DNA of 64,000 nucleotides from NCBI GenBank assembly GCA_029465975.1, contig CM055740.1, positions 6,853,786-6,917,785 of the forward strand, in the 5' to 3' direction. Within the stretch, counting starts at the first letter, position 1. Each line of letters starts with the position of its first letter. The stretch comes from Dallia pectoralis (Eukaryota; Chordata; Actinopteri; Esociformes; Umbridae). The position numbers and the translations under genes were made by a program. The notes beneath the pieces are model-generated. The model saw nothing but the letters and a program-made list of their open reading frames with translations. It did not search any database and was not told where the DNA came from. Positions 60,363 to 64,000 of the stretch are shown here, in pieces.

Positions 60363-61985
60363 AACACTGGCTAACACTGTTTGATGGCATGTGTTGATGT
60401 GGTACATATTAATTCAGTTATCAGGTCTTTCAAACTCTTGGTAGCAGTTTTGTGAGGAATCGTTCACAAATGGACAACGTCACTGACTAAACTGCATCGG
60501 CGTCATTCACGTGGGCTCATATGATTTGTATGAAGTCGATATTAATCTATACTTTTCCTAAAAAATTGCCCAAAAACAGGCGATCTTTACTTCAGAAACG
60601 TAGTGAAGAGAAAGCAGTATATTGGTCTGCTATGTTGGTTTGTGAACTTTCGCAAATGTTAGTCAGAGAGTAAAGTATTATCCATAGTTTGGTGTTTTGG
60701 CCAAAAAAAAGCATTTAACTATTTGTTACGTAGGATTGTGGTTTGTTGTAGTTTTTTTGGAAGAGTGACAGATTTTTCACGGTTCAACGTAATTTTTGGC
60801 AGTTACCAGTTTAATGCAAATACATTTTTTGAATATTTAAACTAAAATTGGCAAATAAACTGGTTTGTTTTATATTGAGAAATCGAAATATTAGCTTAAT
60901 AGCAGAAGTTGATCAAGTTAACAACAGATGGGTGCTATTTTGGAACCAAAAATGTGTGCACATTTGCATTATTCATGATTGAGTAATTCAGATAAGCGAC
61001 ACGTTTTCTTTGGTTGAGAGAGTTTTTTCAAGGTGATTTAATAAATTATGCCCTTGAGTCAACTAATATATGTTCATTTAAAATATTATTATTGAATTAA
61101 TACAATAGAATAAAACATATGGTGCCATTATGGTTAATTTTCTGTGTTCATGTATATTTTCAAAAAAGAAAAATAACAGTCAATTGAATACCTCAGGTCT
61201 CACTAAAATGTCTTTAAAATATATATTTTTCTTTTTTTGCTAAAAGTAAAATGAGTTGTATGCAGATATGTTTTATTTATACTGTATATATGATACATTT
61301 GACACATATCTGTACTAAACCTCACCTGCACTTCAAAACACTAGAAGACAAATGTGCCCTTGTGAAGATAAACAAAGGAAGTGGGAGTGTCATTGTCTTA
61401 AGTCGTACATAGAAGCTCATTGGATAAGAGGTGAACTTTAAACAGCCCTTTTCTGCCACCCAGACTCCGCCCCCTCACACTCCACCCCCTCACACACCGC
61501 CCCCTTCTGCTCTGGCCGTCAAGTCCGCTTGCCCTGCCTTCTCCCCATGGGATTGAGTTACAGCTATGACCCTGCAGACTGCCCTGCCAAAAACACAAGA
61601 CTGGAAATAAATACAAGACAAAAGGAAACAGAAAAAAAGGACATGCTAAAAATTTTGTTTTAAATGCTGAGTAGGAGAGTTTCATTAATGGGAAATAAAA
61701 TGAATGCCGTCCGTTACGACGAAGAGCCAAGACATCAGGAAGCTGTCCTGCCTCAGTGATGCCTGAGCTCAATCCAGCCTCTGCATTTGTCATGCAGGTA
61801 TTTTCACAGTAATGCCTGTGTCCCAATGGCTCTCTATTTTCTGCATAGTGCACAACTTTGTCTGAATGCTAGGAGGGTCTGGTGGAACAATGCGTATTTG
61901 ACCTGGCCTTCAATTAGCCACTTTCACTTTCTCTGTGGAATTATGAACTGGCTGACATTGATGATACCAATGTCTTTACCTTAAC
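60363..61985. other. AT-rich non-coding flank
   Basis: AT-rich single-copy DNA with no recognised exon and one octamer motif at 60962. The - strand frame at 61398-61853 has no family resemblance and low-complexity Arg/Gly content at one end. Confidence 0.55.
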
Positions 61986-62258
61986 GACCTCCAGGGTGCT
62001 TGGTCAGATCCTAGCCTCATCCAGCATCCAGATGACCCTAACGGCCTGCAGGATGCTGGGTCAGATCCTAGCCTCATCCAGCATCCAGATGACCCTAACG
62101 GCCTGCAGGATGCTGGGTCAGATCCTAGCCTCATCCAGCATCCAGATGACCCTAACAGCCTGCAGGATGCTGGGTCAGATCCTAGTCTCATCCAACATCC
62201 AGATGACCCTAACAACCTGCAGGGTGCTGGGTCAGATCCTGGCCTTGTCCAGGGGACA
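61986..62258. repeat. 57-bp tandem repeat, between four and five copies
   Basis: Units contain GATGCTGGGTCAGATCCTAG then CCTCATCCAGCATCCAGATG and ACCCTAACGGCCTGCAG. The period of 57 keeps frames open on both strands. Confidence 0.95.
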
Positions 62259-64000
62259 CTGAAGCATCTCGGTTGAACAAGTCTATTAGAAAGACAAACT
62301 ACCTGGTTATATGTGTGTATTGAATTCACATCTTGGGCCCTATCAAGGAGAAGAACCCAAACTGGGTGGACCTCCCTGCATTCTTCACCTTAGAAAACAG
62401 AACTAGAGACGAGAGAGTTAGAAAGAGAGTCTTGTGTTCAACAAGTCAGTGGCTAACTATTGAAGGAAGGCTTCTGCAGGTTTTTGCCAACTGTCACTTT
62501 TATACACAGCGTAGGATAACTGGGTCTTCCAGGCCTTTGAATAACGAGTCTATGATTCTTATTGATCTCAGCATCTCAGTCCTTATATGGACCCAATTCG
62601 GCCACACGCCGCTGACTCCTAACAATTTGCAATAAATCAACATGGGATGTTCGGGGAAACAGGGGAAAGGGCACCAGAGTCTGGGAAAAAGGTAACCATA
62701 TCCACATTGCCCGGCACCAAGGAGGTGGAATGGCCAGTCAGAGAGGCCCTCGGAGCCTCGACCGGATGGGGAGAGAGTATCAGTCTGCAGCGCTCGTCCT
62801 CAGCCCACGTTATTACAGCAACATGGAAGTTAAGGCACATGTAGACTGTGTTTTGAAATAAGGGGACTGGATGCCCCTTAGACAAAACATCTGATAAGAC
62901 TCCTGGTGAGACACATTCCTTAAACAGACGATGCAAACCCACTGCAACACCACTGAGGACTCGCTTCCAGGTCGACAAAAGATCATTCATCCAATAGTGA
63001 AGTGGGACACTTTAAGTTTACTGTGACATACATGAGAATAGCTTGGTTATAAACGACACCATCTGTGTTTGACTGACCCACATTCGCCTTCAGATCACAC
63101 TGAATTGTTTGGGGCGTGCATGTTAAAGGGCAACCCGTTAATGCTGAAGGGTCGGTGATTGGGATGTAGTGTGGGGACTGTGATTGGATTTTCCACCAGT
63201 TGTTAGCTTGTTAGCTTGTTAGTTGTTAGCTCGTTTTTAGCTCGTTGTTAGCTTGTTAGCTTATTAGTTGTTAGCTCGTTGTTAGCTAGTTGTTACCTTG
63301 TTAGCTTGTTAGTTGTTAGCTCGTTGTTAGCTAGTTGTTAGCTTGTTAGTTGTTGGCTTGTTAGCTTGTTAGCTTGTTAGTTGTTAGCTTGTTAGTTGTT
63401 AGCTTGCATGGATCTCGTCATACTCCAGTCATTGCCTCAATGGCTGATCAGCTGGAAAGCACAGGGCATTGAGTCACAAATCACCTTGTCCCTCCAGGTA
63501 AAGTATTTATCCCTCCAGGTAAAGGTAAGGTATTTGCATGAACACGATGCTGCACACGGTAATGGTCAGGTTTGCCCAGTCAGACTCTGTGTGCGTGGGG
63601 CCCCGGGGATATGCTCCGGTCAGAATGTTTGACAGCCGGCCCCCATGGCCTTCATGCAAATTAAAGCCTTTTGAAAGCTAGCAAGTTGATTTAATGCAAA
63701 GCAATACCATTGGTATGTGTGTCGTGTCACTGACTTTACCTATATTGTGTATATCTTATATGTGTAGTCACAACCATTAATTGTACTTCTAGTTCTGCTC
63801 CCTGTGTTGCTTTTTATATGCTCAACTTCCTCCCAATCAATTTCCCATACGCTTTTTTATGGCAACCTCTCTCCGTTATTATTGTCTTGAAACATTCATC
63901 CACCTGGGGTACCCTCCAAGCTACCTCCATTTGGAGCTGAGATTCGAGGATACACGCCTGGTCTGGTCTCGGGGGGACAGGAGGTTAGAGTTGGTCCCCG
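62259..64000. other. non-coding right end of window
   Basis: No gene is recognised. Apart from the TTAGCTTG repeat it is single-copy. The segment 63640-63720 with an octamer at 63654 looks like it could be a conserved non-coding element, but this cannot be shown without alignment. Confidence 0.5.
63203..63405. repeat. TTAGCTTG/TTAGTTG low-complexity tandem repeat
   Basis: Irregular seven to eight base units (ttagcttg, ttagttg, ttagctcg) over 200 bases. Confidence 0.95.

Noticed and set aside
61398..61853. 151-residue - strand open frame as a gene
   Set aside because: No family resemblance, no splice partners and a low-complexity Arg/Gly end; probably chance.

Overview
The window is eukaryotic nuclear DNA from a ray-finned fish, most likely a teleost. 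The evidence is vertebrate exon/intron structure with consensus GT/AG splice sites, teleost-like versions of four vertebrate proteins, and very abundant micro- and minisatellites. I cannot name the species. Most long open frames here are produced by tandem repeats and are not genes.

Layout. (1) 1-3281, + strand: the last two coding exons of an slc45a3-like transporter (prostein); the rest of the gene lies left of the window. (2) 7839-13608, + strand: complete fgf6 in three coding exons, with 206 residues predicted; its second intron holds three back-to-back tandem arrays. (3) 18181-21389, - strand: complete tigar in six coding exons, with 251 residues predicted. (4) 21893-22101, - strand: a weakly supported two-exon small ORF between tigar and the ccnd2 3' end. 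(5) 26365-45896, - strand: complete ccnd2 (cyclin D2) in five coding exons of 195, 216, 160, 149 and 183 nt, with 300 residues predicted. Its probable 3' UTR reaches down to about 22440, and its introns hold several large minisatellites. (6) 45897-64000: upstream flank of ccnd2 with no recognisable gene, but with tandem arrays and candidate regulatory motifs.

The order ccnd2-tigar-(fgf23)-fgf6 is that of human 12p13, here written in the opposite direction. fgf23, which lies between TIGAR and FGF6 in human, is not detectable between 13609 and 18180. This could mean that the window is the fgf23-less copy of a locus duplicated in the teleost genome duplication. The genes are not an operon and do not form one pathway. 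ccnd2 drives G1 progression with CDK4/6, tigar lowers fructose-2,6-bisphosphate and shifts carbon to the pentose phosphate path, fgf6 is a secreted growth factor associated with muscle, and slc45a3 is a membrane transporter.

The most unusual sequence is a roughly 2.2 kb array of a 17-bp unit (then a 15-bp variant) in ccnd2 intron 2, starting about 110 bp from exon 3. Every pair of units fits a canonical G-quadruplex pattern. A 32-bp array in intron 3 repeats a perfect p53 half-site about 29 times. I found no convincing new multi-gene system; the novel candidates are repeat-based or small-ORF signals.
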